Assembly: GCA_965216585.1 (NCBI GenBank)
Contig: CBDCGC010000003.1
Coordinates: forward strand, 186,001-250,000
Reading direction: 5' to 3'
Source of the DNA: CADEER01 sp965216585
GTDB lineage: Bacteria; Desulfobacterota; Binatia; HRBIN30; CADEER01
Length of the DNA: 64,000 nucleotides
Shown piece by piece: positions 16,648 to 25,676 of the stretch; position 1 is the stretch's first letter; every line of letters begins with the position of its first letter. The notes below the pieces were generated by a model, which had not been told where the DNA came from, did no database searches, and was given only the letters and a program-made list of their open reading frames with translations. The position numbers and the translations under genes were made by a program.

Positions 16648-17364
16648 TCAGCCGTAGCCGGCCCAGGGGTAGAGGAGCTGGATGGCGAGACGGAAGATCG
16701 GTGAGAAGATGACGTCGAACATGTTCCACGCAATCAAGATGCCGAACCACGCCATCGGCGAACCCATCACGGTGTCCTGATAGCGACGCGCCGCGTCTTC
16801 CGACAGCAACAATGGCAAGGCGCCGCTGCCGTCGAGGGGCGGCACCGGAATCATGTTGAGAACGAAGAGCAGCAGGTTGAGGGTGAACACCATCCCCACC
16901 AGCATCGCCACCTCCTCCATCGGTCCGATGGAGGTCGCCTCGACGATATGGGCGAAGCGCAGTGATGAGGGATTGTCGAACACGCCGCCGGCGATGCCGG
17001 TCCAAATGACCATGGCCGCAAGAACCACCAACAGCAGGTTGGCAGCCGGGCCGGCGAGCGACATCCACGCTGCGCGCTTCGGATAGGCACGCGCCCACGC
17101 GGGATCGTACGGGGCGCTGGCAAAACCGAACGGCCAGCCGGAAATCAGCACCGAGATGATCGGCAAGACGACCATTCCGAACGGCTCGCGCTGGATATGC
17201 GGAAGCGGATCGATCGAAACCTGCCCGCCCTCGTACGCGGTCAGATCGCCACCGCGCATCGCCGCCCAGGCGTGGCCGGCTTCGTGCAGAGTCACCGAGA
17301 AGAGGAACACCAGGTACCAAGCAAATCCCTCGACCAGGTCGACACCGCCCCCCATGTGCGTCAC
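16648..17364 (-). CDS. Site-2 protease family zinc metalloprotease (M50)
   Basis: A 238-residue membrane protease. Zinc motif HEAGH (27-31) in the first helix and the third ligand motif NMIPVPPLDGSG (Asp178) in a later helix, with four to six membrane segments. No PDZ domain and no RseP-like insertion, so it belongs to the small S2P group that cleaves membrane-bound regulators or signal-peptide remnants. ATG at 17364; a second Met three codons in is also possible. Convergent with the RES toxin, about 32 bp between them. Confidence 0.9.
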   Translation of the reverse strand: MTHMGGGVDLVEGFAWYLVFLFSVTLHEAGHAWAAMRGGDLTAYEGGQVSIDPLPHIQREPFGMVVLPIISVLISGWPFGFASAPYDPAWARAYPKRAAWMSLAGPAANLLLVVLAAMVIWTGIAGGVFDNPSSLRFAHIVEATSIGPMEEVAMLVGMVFTLNLLLFVLNMIPVPPLDGSGALPLLLSEDAARRYQDTVMGSPMAWFGILIAWNMFDVIFSPIFRLAIQLLYPWAGYG

Positions 17365-17440
17365 TCATATCCACGTTGGCCGTTGCAAACAACTGCGTGG
17401 ACGGCGCTGTCCAGACTAGCAGCCACGGTACGAAGGAGAG

Positions 17441-17833
17441 ATGATGGCAAACGACGAACGACGCAAGCGCGGGATCGAGATGTTCGAAAAGGTCTACTGC
17501 GGCGACCTACCAGTGCCCGAAGAAGGACAAGTGGCTTTCTTCGACAACATGATCGCCCAACTCTTTGGCGAGGTCTGGACGCGCGACGCACTGTCGGTTC
17601 GCGATCGCCGCCTGGTGACGATGGGAATCATCGCTGCGCTCGGCGAGACGAACACGTTTTGCATTCAGGTGCAGAGCGCCGTCAAGAACGGCGAGCTCAA
17701 CGCCGAACAAGTGCGCGAGATGATCATGCACATCGCCCAATACGCCGGTTACCCGCGCGCCGCCGGACTGCTGATGCCGGTCGAGGAAACGCTGGGTAGG
17801 TTGGCTACGAGCGAGGCCAAGCCCCGCTCGTAG
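17441..17833 (+). CDS. Carboxymuconolactone decarboxylase family protein
   Basis: About 130 residues of the CMD/AhpD fold: LFGEVWTRDALSVRDRRLVT, then GETNTFCIQVQSAVKNGEL and IAQYAGYPRA. There is no CxxC pair as in AhpD, so it is not a thiol peroxidase; it resembles the gamma-carboxymuconolactone decarboxylase branch, whose members have diverse or unknown roles. AAGGAGAG stands directly before two consecutive ATG codons (17441 and 17444); the second is better spaced. The gene's end forms one arm of a hairpin shared with the convergent neighbour. Confidence 0.88.
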   Translation: MMANDERRKRGIEMFEKVYCGDLPVPEEGQVAFFDNMIAQLFGEVWTRDALSVRDRRLVTMGIIAALGETNTFCIQVQSAVKNGELNAEQVREMIMHIAQYAGYPRAAGLLMPVEETLGRLATSEAKPRS

Positions 17834-17837
17834 CCAA
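17801..17837. terminator. Hairpin between convergent genes, including a stop codon
   Basis: A perfect 13-bp inverted repeat (TTGGCTACGAGCG at 17801-17813; complement at 17825-17837) with an 11-base loop. The right arm contains the stop codon (17831-17833) of the preceding gene and ends four bases before the stop of the convergent gene. No T-tract follows on either strand, so it may be a factor-assisted bidirectional terminator or an RNA-stabilising hairpin. Confidence 0.55.
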
Positions 17838-17841
17838 CGAT

Positions 17842-19746
17842 TCATCCGCCGATGTAGTAGGATCCGAGGAGGATGAACATCTCGTCCTCGGTCGTCGTGC
17901 CACCATTCAGCGTGCAAGCGTCACAGGCGCCGTCCCCGGCACCGGGAGTGCTGTCGCAGGCGGCGTCGTTGCGACAGGTCGCGCCGACCTTGCCGGTCGT
18001 GCAAGCCAGGGCGCGGCAGCGATTCGGCGATCCGCTGTTGGTCTTGACCGAGGCAGGATCGCTGAACCCGTTGTCGAAGAGCGAGCAGTAGGTGAGCGCC
18101 CGGGCATCGGGACTGGCCGACGAGGCCGGCATCGGCATCGGTGGGTCGAATGTCGTGATATTCGGATCGTTGTAGACCAGGCTCGTGTAGAGCAAACTCT
18201 CTTCGGCGTCGCGCTCGGCCGGGTTGAGACTGGCCTGCACGGCGCGGATGATCTCCGCCACGGTGACGCGACTGTTCTGATCGGGATCCGCCTGCCGGCA
18301 GCGGTTGGCCGGTGCCAGACCGAGCGAGATGTTGACCGCGGTGATCAACTCGTCAACCGTCACCTCGAGGTCGCCGTTGCAATCACCGGCACCTGGCGGC
18401 AGTTTCGAACGGCACGGCGCACCGGCGCAGAGATCGGGCGTCTGGAAATCTTCGTCGGCGCCGAAAGGCGAGCAGGCGCGGCCGTCGTTGTCACCGCCGT
18501 CACAGCGAAACGCGCCCATGAACGTACGGAAACGAACCCCGCGCTGGTGGGTGTGTGACGAAAGCTCGAAGAGCTGCGCATTCCCCGGCAGCACGGTAAT
18601 GCTACAGGTCTCCTGGGTTTGAAACGGCGGCACCGTCATGTTGAAGATCGAAAAGGCGGTGAAGATATCGCGCGCGGGAAAGCGCTGATCATCCTCTTCG
18701 GCAAAGTCGAAGTTCAGCCAGGCCTCGATCTTTCCCCGTTCGTCACTCAGGTTGAAGGCGTGCGAGTTCCACAGAATCCAGCCTTTCGTCGGCAACTCGT
18801 CGTAGACGCCGGGAACCAGTTGCTGCTCCGTTCCCGTCTCCTGCGTGCCGGTGAACCCACCGTTGAAGGCGCCGGCGCCACCGTCGAAGTCGATACAGGC
18901 AAACGACGAAACGATGCGGCTACCGCACACGCCTTCGCCGCACGCGCTCAGGTCGGTCGGTTCGCAGCTCTCGCCGTCATTGGCTCCACCGCGGCAACGG
19001 AAGTCACTGACCCGCGAGTTGTTGGTGCTGCCGGTATAACGACTGACGATCAAGTGATGAGACAGCGGATCCTGGCGAATCTGAATGCGGTTGTAGCGAA
19101 AGCGATCGCCCGGCGCCAGGAACCGTGCCGGCACTTGGTCGGACACGTCATAGTAGGAAACGAAACAGACTTCGTCCTCGTCTTCCGGCGGCAGCTCCCA
19201 GCGCGGCATGCGAATCTGCACCCCTTCGCCGTCGGGCGGCGGTGGCAGCGGCGTGATCTCGATCGGCTTGGCCGGAGGCAAACAGGCGTCGAGCAACTCG
19301 CCGGTCACCGGCAGCACGCCTTCGCGCGGGGCCCCCGACTCGATCCACTCGCGCATCGCTTCGAGCTCGTTGGAGCTCAGCGCCTCGACACCAATCGGCA
19401 TCGCCCGCAGCGGTGCCTCCCACTGATCGGGCAAGGTACCAGCGGCGAGGTTGAACCAAAGCAAGCTCTGCTCTTTCTGACCGGGAACGAGACGCACCCA
19501 GCCGTCGACCGACTGCGCCTCCCGGTCGACGAGTGAGTCGTAGGAAGCCCCGGCGCGCAGGTCGAGCCCGCCCGCCGTGGCCGCGCCGTGGCATGTCACC
19601 GCCGTACAGCCCTTGTTCTCGAAGATCGCTTCCTGGATCAGCTCGTAAGTGCTGTCAAAGGTCTTGTCACAGCCGTCGCTGCCAGCGTGGGCTGGCACTG
19701 CCAAAGCAACCAACAGCGTTCCCAGCACCAATCGTTCAGTCTTCAT
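17842..19746 (-). CDS. Secreted copper type II monooxygenase-like protein with dockerin-like insert
   Basis: A 634-residue exported protein. Signal peptide 1-21; a degenerate haem-type motif CTAVTCHG (C47, C52, H53) in a cytochrome-like N-terminal domain; then a region with the PHM/dopamine-beta-monooxygenase copper pattern: HH at 230-231, H329, HTH at 398-400, and a C-terminal DEMFILLGSYY whose M623 matches the CuM methionine. All six copper ligands of the family thus have candidates. Between the HxH and Met is a pair of EF-hand/dockerin-like loops (DCNGDLEVTVDEL at 455-467; DPDQNSRVTVAEI at 487-499). Short Cys-rich inserts (CRGGANDGESC) recur. Start at the ATG with GAGGAGGAC upstream. Probable extracellular ascorbate- or electron-dependent hydroxylase; substrate unknown. 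Confidence 0.75.
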   Translation of the reverse strand: MKTERLVLGTLLVALAVPAHAGSDGCDKTFDSTYELIQEAIFENKGCTAVTCHGAATAGGLDLRAGASYDSLVDREAQSVDGWVRLVPGQKEQSLLWFNLAAGTLPDQWEAPLRAMPIGVEALSSNELEAMREWIESGAPREGVLPVTGELLDACLPPAKPIEITPLPPPPDGEGVQIRMPRWELPPEDEDEVCFVSYYDVSDQVPARFLAPGDRFRYNRIQIRQDPLSHHLIVSRYTGSTNNSRVSDFRCRGGANDGESCEPTDLSACGEGVCGSRIVSSFACIDFDGGAGAFNGGFTGTQETGTEQQLVPGVYDELPTKGWILWNSHAFNLSDERGKIEAWLNFDFAEEDDQRFPARDIFTAFSIFNMTVPPFQTQETCSITVLPGNAQLFELSSHTHQRGVRFRTFMGAFRCDGGDNDGRACSPFGADEDFQTPDLCAGAPCRSKLPPGAGDCNGDLEVTVDELITAVNISLGLAPANRCRQADPDQNSRVTVAEIIRAVQASLNPAERDAEESLLYTSLVYNDPNITTFDPPMPMPASSASPDARALTYCSLFDNGFSDPASVKTNSGSPNRCRALACTTGKVGATCRNDAACDSTPGAGDGACDACTLNGGTTTEDEMFILLGSYYIGG

Positions 19747-19857
19747 CGCGTCCTCCTCGCAGCCTACGACCACGCCTGGATGAAAGCTACAGAGGGGTAC
19801 GAGTTGAAGCAAGCGCGACTGTGCAGGAGGTGACACCGGGCCACGACTCGAGCCGCC

Positions 19858-19966
19858 GTTGTTCGGGTGGACCGCTTGGCTCGTCAGGCGACTCACCCTC
19901 CCAACTGCTATGACGGCGGTTGTTCGGGTGGACCGCTTGGCTCGTCAGGCGACTCGCCCTCCCGAC
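19858..19966. repeat. Two 48-bp direct repeats, 61-bp period
   Basis: Copies at 19858-19905 and 19919-19966 differ at two positions. The unit begins GTTGTTCGGGTGGACC and ends with the palindromic AGGCGACTC-CCCTCCC part. It fills most of the 270-bp gap between two minus-strand genes; no gene is seen in the gap. Likely a REP-type intergenic repeat. Confidence 0.8.
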
Positions 19967-20016
19967 TTTGTAACTTCGTGTTGAACGCGTTCGGGATCCG
20001 GAGCGACGAACCTTCC

Positions 20017-20475
20017 TCAGTCGCCCTGCAACCCCTCGAGGCCTTTTGGCAGATTGTATCCCCAGCACTTTTCCTCGACGCGCTCGGTGATGCGCCAGCC
20101 TTTCGACGTGCGCCGGTATTTGTCGACGTACCAGAGGCCGAGGAGAAAGACGTGGCGTTTGCCCTCGCCGACGTCCATCACCTGGGGGTTGTGGCACATG
20201 ATACGGCCGGTCCCCTCATCTCCATCGACACGAATCTGCATGTTGGCGACGAGGTGCTGGGTGTGGGGGAAGATCGGCATCGCCTCGGCGAGGAAGCTCT
20301 TGATCTCCCCCAGCGAGCCCTTGGCACCGCCCATCACCGAGTAGTCGATGAAGGCGTCCTCGGTGAAGATGTCGCCGAGCGCATCCCACTCCTTCTGGTC
20401 GATGGCGTGGGCATAGTCGGCCAGCAGATCCTGGATCTCGAGGCGATCGGAAATTTCCTGCAGCGATAGTGTCAT
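20017..20475 (-). CDS. Nuclear transport factor 2-like (SnoaL) family protein
   Basis: About 152 residues with the NTF2/SnoaL fold: helical start IQDLLADYAHAIDQKEWDAL, then DIFTEDAFIDYS and a strand-rich C-terminal half (HVFLLGLWYVDKYRRTSKGW). This fold serves as dehydratase, isomerase or ketosteroid-type enzyme. Asp/His residues that could be catalytic are present (DIFTEDAF, H in PHTQHLV). ATG at 20475 is preceded by GGAGGGG. Divergent from the acyl-CoA ligase, so both may be controlled from the 112-bp region between them. Confidence 0.85.
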   Translation of the reverse strand: MTLSLQEISDRLEIQDLLADYAHAIDQKEWDALGDIFTEDAFIDYSVMGGAKGSLGEIKSFLAEAMPIFPHTQHLVANMQIRVDGDEGTGRIMCHNPQVMDVGEGKRHVFLLGLWYVDKYRRTSKGWRITERVEEKCWGYNLPKGLEGLQGD

Positions 20476-20587
20476 TGGCTCCCCTCCGACCGCGATCATT
20501 GTCACAGGAGAGGAGCGCAGCCAAGAAAGGCGACACGGAGAAACCCCAGATCTGGGCATCATCGATTGGGCGCGGTATACCCACACC

Positions 20588-22207
20588 ATGCCCATCCCGA
20601 TTGCCAATCTCGACGACCCCGCCGCGCGCGTGCTCGGCAAGGTCTTGCTGGCCAACGCCGAGCAGCGGCCCGACGCCCCCTACCTCTTGAAGGACGACGT
20701 TCGCCACTCGTACGGAGAAGTCAACGCCACCGCCAACTCATTCGCCACCGGATTGCGACGCTTCGGCGTCGAGCGCGGCGACACGGTGGCGTTTCTGATG
20801 AAGAGCTCGATCGACTTCGTCTTCGCCACATACGGCGCGATGAAGCTCGGAGCCGTTTGGGTGCCGACCAACACCGACTACAAAGGGCAGTGGTTGGCCG
20901 ACACCCTCACCGACAGCCGCGCGCGTATTCTCATCGCCGACGCCGAGCTGCTGCCCCGCATCGCCGAGCTCCAGGCCACCCTGCCCTTCGACCGCATCAT
21001 CGTCCGCGGCGAAGTCGACGCCTATGAGTTCGACGTGCAGATCCACCCCATCGACGAGCTCATGACACAGGCCGGCGAGGAGCCCGATCAGAGCGAGCTG
21101 TCCTACGGCGATACCGCGGCGGTGCTGTGGACCTCGGGAACCACCGGCCGCTCCAAGGGCGTCATGCAGAGCCACAACGCCTGGATCCGCGGCGCCATCT
21201 CCGGCGCGGTGACGTCCGGTACCCGCGAAGACGACGTCATGTACTGCTGCCTGCCGATGTACAACTCCGCCGCCTGGGTTGCCAACGTCTACCGCGCCCT
21301 GGTCTGCGGCCTGCCCGTCGCCATCGATTCCGAGTTCTCGGCCTCCGCATTCTGGGACCGCTGCCGCCACTACGGGGCAACCCAGACCTTCACCCTCGGC
21401 GCCATGCACATGTTTCTCTGGAACGCACCCGCCAGCACCAACGACGCCGACAATCCGGTACGCCACGCATCGATGGTGCCCCTACCCGACGATCTCATCC
21501 AGCCGATGAAGGATCGCTTCGGTCTGGCAACACTCGATCAAGGCTACGGCCAGAGCGAGGCGATGGGGATTTTTCAGCGCAGCGACGACGGCACCGAGTG
21601 GGCCCCCAGCAGTCTCGGCAGGGTGCTTCCCGGACTCGAGGTCACCCTGCTCGACGACGACGATCGCGCCGTCGCCGACGGCGAGGTCGGCGAGATCTGC
21701 GCCCGGCCCACCGAGCCGCACGTTCTCTTCACCGGCTACTTCAACAACCCCGAGGCGACGCTGAAGTCGTTCTCCAACCTCTGGTACCACACCGGCGACC
21801 TCGGCAAACGCGATGCCGAGGGCAACCACTACTTCGTCGACCGCAAAGCCGACTTCATCCGCTACAAAGGCCGCAACATCTCGTCCTTCGCCGTCGAAGC
21901 GGCCGTCAACGCTCATCCCGCCGTCGCTCAATCGGCCGCGCACGGCGTCACCTCGCAAGAGCTCGACAGCGAAGCCGAGGTCAAGGTGTGTGCGGTGCTC
22001 GCCGAGGGGCAGACGCTGGAAGCGGAAGAGCTGGCGCGTTTCATCAACGACAACGCGCCGCACTTCTTCGTACCGCGCTACATCGAGTTCGTCGACACCC
22101 TACCCAGCACGCCGACCGGCCGCGTGCAGAAGTTCAAGCTGCGCGAGCGCGGCCTTACCCCGAAAACCTGGGATGCCAAGCAGGCCGGCTTTCAGGTGAA
22201 GAAGTGA
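20588..22207 (+). CDS. AMP-dependent acyl-CoA synthetase
   Basis: A 539-residue ANL-superfamily enzyme that activates a carboxylic acid with ATP and joins it to CoA. The phosphate loop is WTSGTTGRSKGVMQS near residue 180, followed by GYGQSEAMG (A5), YHTGDLGKRD (A7), RKADFIRYKGRNIS (A8) and TGRVQKFKLRE with the C-terminal lysine. The mid-length form without the long FATP N-terminus suggests a crotonobetaine/carnitine-CoA-ligase (CaiC)-like or medium-chain substrate range. It meets the acyl-CoA dehydrogenase gene tail to tail with four bases between. Confidence 0.93.
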   Translation: MPIPIANLDDPAARVLGKVLLANAEQRPDAPYLLKDDVRHSYGEVNATANSFATGLRRFGVERGDTVAFLMKSSIDFVFATYGAMKLGAVWVPTNTDYKGQWLADTLTDSRARILIADAELLPRIAELQATLPFDRIIVRGEVDAYEFDVQIHPIDELMTQAGEEPDQSELSYGDTAAVLWTSGTTGRSKGVMQSHNAWIRGAISGAVTSGTREDDVMYCCLPMYNSAAWVANVYRALVCGLPVAIDSEFSASAFWDRCRHYGATQTFTLGAMHMFLWNAPASTNDADNPVRHASMVPLPDDLIQPMKDRFGLATLDQGYGQSEAMGIFQRSDDGTEWAPSSLGRVLPGLEVTLLDDDDRAVADGEVGEICARPTEPHVLFTGYFNNPEATLKSFSNLWYHTGDLGKRDAEGNHYFVDRKADFIRYKGRNISSFAVEAAVNAHPAVAQSAAHGVTSQELDSEAEVKVCAVLAEGQTLEAEELARFINDNAPHFFVPRYIEFVDTLPSTPTGRVQKFKLRERGLTPKTWDAKQAGFQVKK

Positions 22208-22211
22208 GTGT

Positions 22212-23387
22212 TCAGTAGCTGGGCGGCAAGCCCAGGCCTCGCCGGGCGATGATGTTCTTTTGAATCTCCGACGTACCGCCGCCGATGGTGTCGACGACGG
22301 TATAGCGGTACGAGCGCTCGAATCGCCCATTCAGTGGAGCCCCTTCGCTGCCCGGCTTGAGCGTGCCGGCGGGTCCCATCAGGTCCAGTGCAACGTCGGC
22401 GAGACGCTGGCCCAGCTCGTTCATGTAGAGCTTGTACTTCGACGACGAAACCGTCGGCACCCCCTTCAACGCTTCGGCGATGACGCGCAACTGCAACCCG
22501 CGCGCGACGCGGAACCGCGAGACGATTTCTGCGACGTGGCGGCGCGCTACGGCGTCGTCGGCAAGGCGTGTGCCATCTCGCGTCGCAGTCTTCGCCCACT
22601 CGCAGAAGGCCTCCACTTTTGTCTCGAGAACACCGAGCGGCATCATCGCAAAACGCTCCAGGTCGAGCGCCTCGCAAATGTAGGTCCAGCCGCGGTTGAG
22701 CTCGCCGACGACGTAGTCGCCGGAGACGAAGACGTTGTCGAAAAAGACCTGGTTGGTGCGCTCGTCACCGATCGTCCAGGTCGGCTGGATGGTCATGCCC
22801 GGCGTGTCCATCGGCAGCAAGAACAGCGTGATGCCCTTGTGTTTGGGTGCGTCGGGATCGGTGCGTGCACCGATCCAGTACCAGTCGGCGAAGTGCGCCG
22901 AGGTCGTCCAGATCTTGGTGCCGTTGAGACGCCAGCCATCGCCATCGCGGGTCGCCTTGAGCGCCATGGCGGCGGCGTCCGATCCCGCTTGGGGTTCGCT
23001 GTAGCCGATGGCAAACTCGACCTCGCCGCGAATGATCTTGGGCAGGAACTCTGCCTTCAGCCGCGCGCTGCCATTGCGGATGATCGTCTTGCCGACGATG
23101 CCGACTCCCTTGCCCGGCTGTGGAGCGCCGTAGCGCGAAAGACGCTCGGTGAGCAGAAAGTCGTAGATGCCGCTGCGCTCGCCGCCGCCGTACTCGCTCG
23201 GCCAGGACATTCCCAACCAGCCGTGCTCGGCAAGCTTGGCGACCAGGCCTCGCTTGGCCTGCGAGTCGACGGTCTGAGAGAGTTGCTCTGGGTGCTCGTC
23301 CATCACCTCCGGCGAGCGATTGGCTTCGAGGAATTCGTCGACCGCGGCAGCGAAGTCGCGTTCCTCTCGCGAGAACTCGAAATCCAT
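22212..23387 (-). CDS. Acyl-CoA dehydrogenase
   Basis: A 391-residue FAD-dependent acyl-CoA dehydrogenase. N-terminal helical domain, then the flavin/substrate signature FAIGYSEPQAGSDAAAM, middle beta domain (WTTSAHFADWYWI), and C-terminal helices ending VDTIGGGTSEIQKNIIARR. The larger sequence type resembles FadE members acting on branched or steroid side-chain acyl-CoAs, but the substrate cannot be fixed. It follows a small winged-helix-like gene with 15 bases between, so the two are probably co-transcribed. Confidence 0.94.
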   Translation of the reverse strand: MDFEFSREERDFAAAVDEFLEANRSPEVMDEHPEQLSQTVDSQAKRGLVAKLAEHGWLGMSWPSEYGGGERSGIYDFLLTERLSRYGAPQPGKGVGIVGKTIIRNGSARLKAEFLPKIIRGEVEFAIGYSEPQAGSDAAAMALKATRDGDGWRLNGTKIWTTSAHFADWYWIGARTDPDAPKHKGITLFLLPMDTPGMTIQPTWTIGDERTNQVFFDNVFVSGDYVVGELNRGWTYICEALDLERFAMMPLGVLETKVEAFCEWAKTATRDGTRLADDAVARRHVAEIVSRFRVARGLQLRVIAEALKGVPTVSSSKYKLYMNELGQRLADVALDLMGPAGTLKPGSEGAPLNGRFERSYRYTVVDTIGGGTSEIQKNIIARRGLGLPPSY

Positions 23388-23402
23388 CCCGGTGCGGCCC
23401 GC

Positions 23403-23630
23403 TCACTGCGCGGCCGCGGCTTGCCGGCCCTTGTCGGTGAGGTGAAAGGTGTCGTCGCCGAAGGTCACCAACCCGTCGCCGACCAACCCTTCCATCAGTT
23501 GCGAAAAGGCCTGGTGCGCCGCCTGGTAGGCGACCTTCGAATGGCCGTGCAGCAGGCCGATTGGCACCGAGCCGCCCTTTTTCTCCATGAAGCGCAGAAT
23601 TCCCAATCGCGCCGTATCCGTATCTGCCAT
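23403..23630 (-). CDS. Small winged-helix-like protein
   Basis: A 75-residue protein (TARLGILRFMEKKGGSV, AYQAAHQAFSQLMEGLVGDGL, FHLTDKGRQAA) with the helix-helix-helix-wing pattern of small MarR/PadR-like DNA-binding domains, though no family can be named firmly. The start at 23630 is chosen because GGAGGATC precedes it; the open frame continues upstream to 23684. Sits first in the operon with the acyl-CoA dehydrogenase and could regulate it. Confidence 0.65.
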   Translation of the reverse strand: MADTDTARLGILRFMEKKGGSVPIGLLHGHSKVAYQAAHQAFSQLMEGLVGDGLVTFGDDTFHLTDKGRQAAAAQ

Positions 23631-23727
23631 GATCCGAAGATCCTCCCCACCGGCGCTTCGATCACCGGCGTCATGAGAAACCACCGGACGTCTTGAGCCC
23701 GGTCACCCGAGCAAAGTAGGTTGCCGC

Positions 23728-24006
23728 ATGCCTGAAGACAATGCCACTCGGCGTCACGCCGCCTACTGGAAGCGCAACCTGCGCTATCTCACCGCCCTCC
23801 TCGCCGTCTGGTTCACCGTCTCCTTCGGCTTCGGCATCCTCCTGCGCGGGCCGCTCGACACGATTCGCATTGGCGGCTTCAAGCTCGGTTTCTGGTTTGC
23901 CCAACAGGGATCGATCCTCGTCTTCGTCGCCCTCATCTTCGTCTACGCAGCCCTGATGAACCGCCTCGACCGCGAGCTCGGCGACGAGGACGGCGACCTC
24001 GTATGA
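23728..24006 (+). CDS. DUF4212 small subunit of a sodium/solute symporter
   Basis: A 92-residue protein with two membrane helices. It matches DUF4212: AYWKRNLRYLTALLAVWFTVSFGFGILL, the conserved GFKLGFWFAQQGSI and a final charged stretch (RLDRELGDEDGD). These small proteins pair with VC_2705-type sodium/solute symporters. It overlaps the symporter gene by four bases, consistent with a two-component permease. Confidence 0.92.
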   Translation: MPEDNATRRHAAYWKRNLRYLTALLAVWFTVSFGFGILLRGPLDTIRIGGFKLGFWFAQQGSILVFVALIFVYAALMNRLDRELGDEDGDLV

Positions 24007-25676
24007 GCATCCAGGCCTGGACCTTCCTGCTCGTCGGGCTCTCCTTCGCCCTGTACATCGGCGTCGCCATCTGGTCGCGGGCGCGATCGACCGCCGACTT
24101 CTTCGTCGCCTCGGCACACGTCCCTCCCGTGCTCAACGGCATGGCAACGGCAGCCGACTGGATGTCGGCGGCGTCCTTCATCTCCATGGCCGGCCTGATC
24201 TCCTTCATGGGCTACGACGGCTCCGTCTACCTGATGGGGTGGACCGGAGGGTACGTCCTCCTCGCCATGCTCGTCGCGCCGTACTTGCGCAAGTTCGGCA
24301 AGTTCACCGTCCCCGACTTCATCGGCGATCGCTACGCTTCCCGCACCGCTCGCATCGTCGCCGTCGCCTGCGCCATTTTCATCTCCTTCACCTACGTTGC
24401 AGGACAGATGCGCGGCGTCGGTATCGTCTTCTCGCGCTTTCTCGACGTCGAGATCGAGAGCGGCGTGTTCATCGGCATGGCCATCGTCTTCTTCTACGCC
24501 GTCCTCGGCGGCATGAAGGGCATCACCTACACCCAGGTGGCGCAGTACTGCGTGCTGATCTTTTCCTATCTGGTGCCGGCGATCTTCATCTCTCTGTTGA
24601 TGACCGGACATTTCGTTCCGCAGATCGGTTTCGGCTCCACCCTCGCCGACGGCTCGGGCACCTATCTGCTCGACAGACTCGACCAGCTCAGCACCGAGCT
24701 CGGCTTCATCGCCTTCACCCAAGGCACCAAGAGCACGCTCGACGTCTTCTTCATCACCGCGGCGCTGATGATCGGCACGGCCGGACTGCCGCACGTCATC
24801 GTGCGATTCTACACGGTGCCCAAAGTCTCCGCCGCGCGCACTTCGGCCGGCTGGGCCCTGGTCTTCATCGCCATTCTGTACACAACGGCGCCGGCGGTGG
24901 CGGCGTTCGCGCGCACCAACCTGCTGCAGACGGTTCCAGGCAGATCCTACGCCGAGCTGCCGGCATGGGTACACAACTGGCAGAACGTCGGCCTCGTCTC
25001 CTTCGACGACCACGACGGCGATGGGGTGGTGCGCTACAGCGGCCCGGCCAGCGGCGAGAAGAACGAGCTGACCATCGACCGCGACATCATGGTCCTCGCC
25101 AATCCGGAGATCGCCGGTCTGCCCGCCTGGGTGGTCGGCCTGGTTGCGGCGGGAGCCCTGGCGGCAGCGCTGTCGACGGCGGCCGGCCTACTGCTGGTCA
25201 TCTCCAGCAGCGTCGCCCACGACCTGTTGAAGCGGAGCTTCCACCCCGAGATCAGCGAGCGCGGCGAGCTCCTCGCCGCGCGCATCGCCGCCGGCATGGC
25301 CGTCCTCGTCGCCGCCTACTTCGGCATCCGCCCGCCCGGCTTCGTCGCCCAGGTCGTCGCCTTCGCCTTCGGCCTCGCCGCGGCTTCCATCTTCCCGGCG
25401 CTGACCATGGGCATATTTTCCAAACGCATGAACAAAGAAGGCGCCATCGCCGGCATGCTGGCAGGCATCACCTTCACCGCCGCCTACATCGTCTACTTCA
25501 AGTTTGTCGAGCCGTCACACAACACGGCGGCACACTGGTTGTTCGGCATCTCCCCCGAAGGCATCGGCACACTGGGGATGCTGCTCAACTTCGCCGTCGC
25601 CTACGCAGTCGCCAGCGCCACCCCACCACCACCCGCCGAATCCCTCGCCCTGGTCGAGCGCGTTCGCCAGCCATGA
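24003..25676 (+). CDS. Sodium/solute symporter (VC_2705-type, ActP-like)
   Basis: A 557-residue member of the SSS family with about 13 membrane helices. Family marks: ADFFVASAHVPPVLNGMA, the helix region GMKGITYTQVAQYCVL, GTAGLPHVIVRFY and AALSTAAGLLLVISSSVAHDLL. The VC_2705 subfamily pairs with DUF4212 proteins and transports small carboxylates such as acetate, pyruvate or propionate. With lutABC and acyl-CoA genes nearby, carboxylate uptake fits. A long insert (about residues 325-360, DDHDGDGVVRYSGPASGEKN) lies between two helices and seems extracytoplasmic. Confidence 0.93.
   Translation: MSIQAWTFLLVGLSFALYIGVAIWSRARSTADFFVASAHVPPVLNGMATAADWMSAASFISMAGLISFMGYDGSVYLMGWTGGYVLLAMLVAPYLRKFGKFTVPDFIGDRYASRTARIVAVACAIFISFTYVAGQMRGVGIVFSRFLDVEIESGVFIGMAIVFFYAVLGGMKGITYTQVAQYCVLIFSYLVPAIFISLLMTGHFVPQIGFGSTLADGSGTYLLDRLDQLSTELGFIAFTQGTKSTLDVFFITAALMIGTAGLPHVIVRFYTVPKVSAARTSAGWALVFIAILYTTAPAVAAFARTNLLQTVPGRSYAELPAWVHNWQNVGLVSFDDHDGDGVVRYSGPASGEKNELTIDRDIMVLANPEIAGLPAWVVGLVAAGALAAALSTAAGLLLVISSSVAHDLLKRSFHPEISERGELLAARIAAGMAVLVAAYFGIRPPGFVAQVVAFAFGLAAASIFPALTMGIFSKRMNKEGAIAGMLAGITFTAAYIVYFKFVEPSHNTAAHWLFGISPEGIGTLGMLLNFAVAYAVASATPPPPAESLALVERVRQP

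Noticed and set aside
17441..17833. AhpD-type alkylhydroperoxidase
   Set aside because: No CxxC motif; only one Cys at the place, so the CMD-like name is kept without a redox role.
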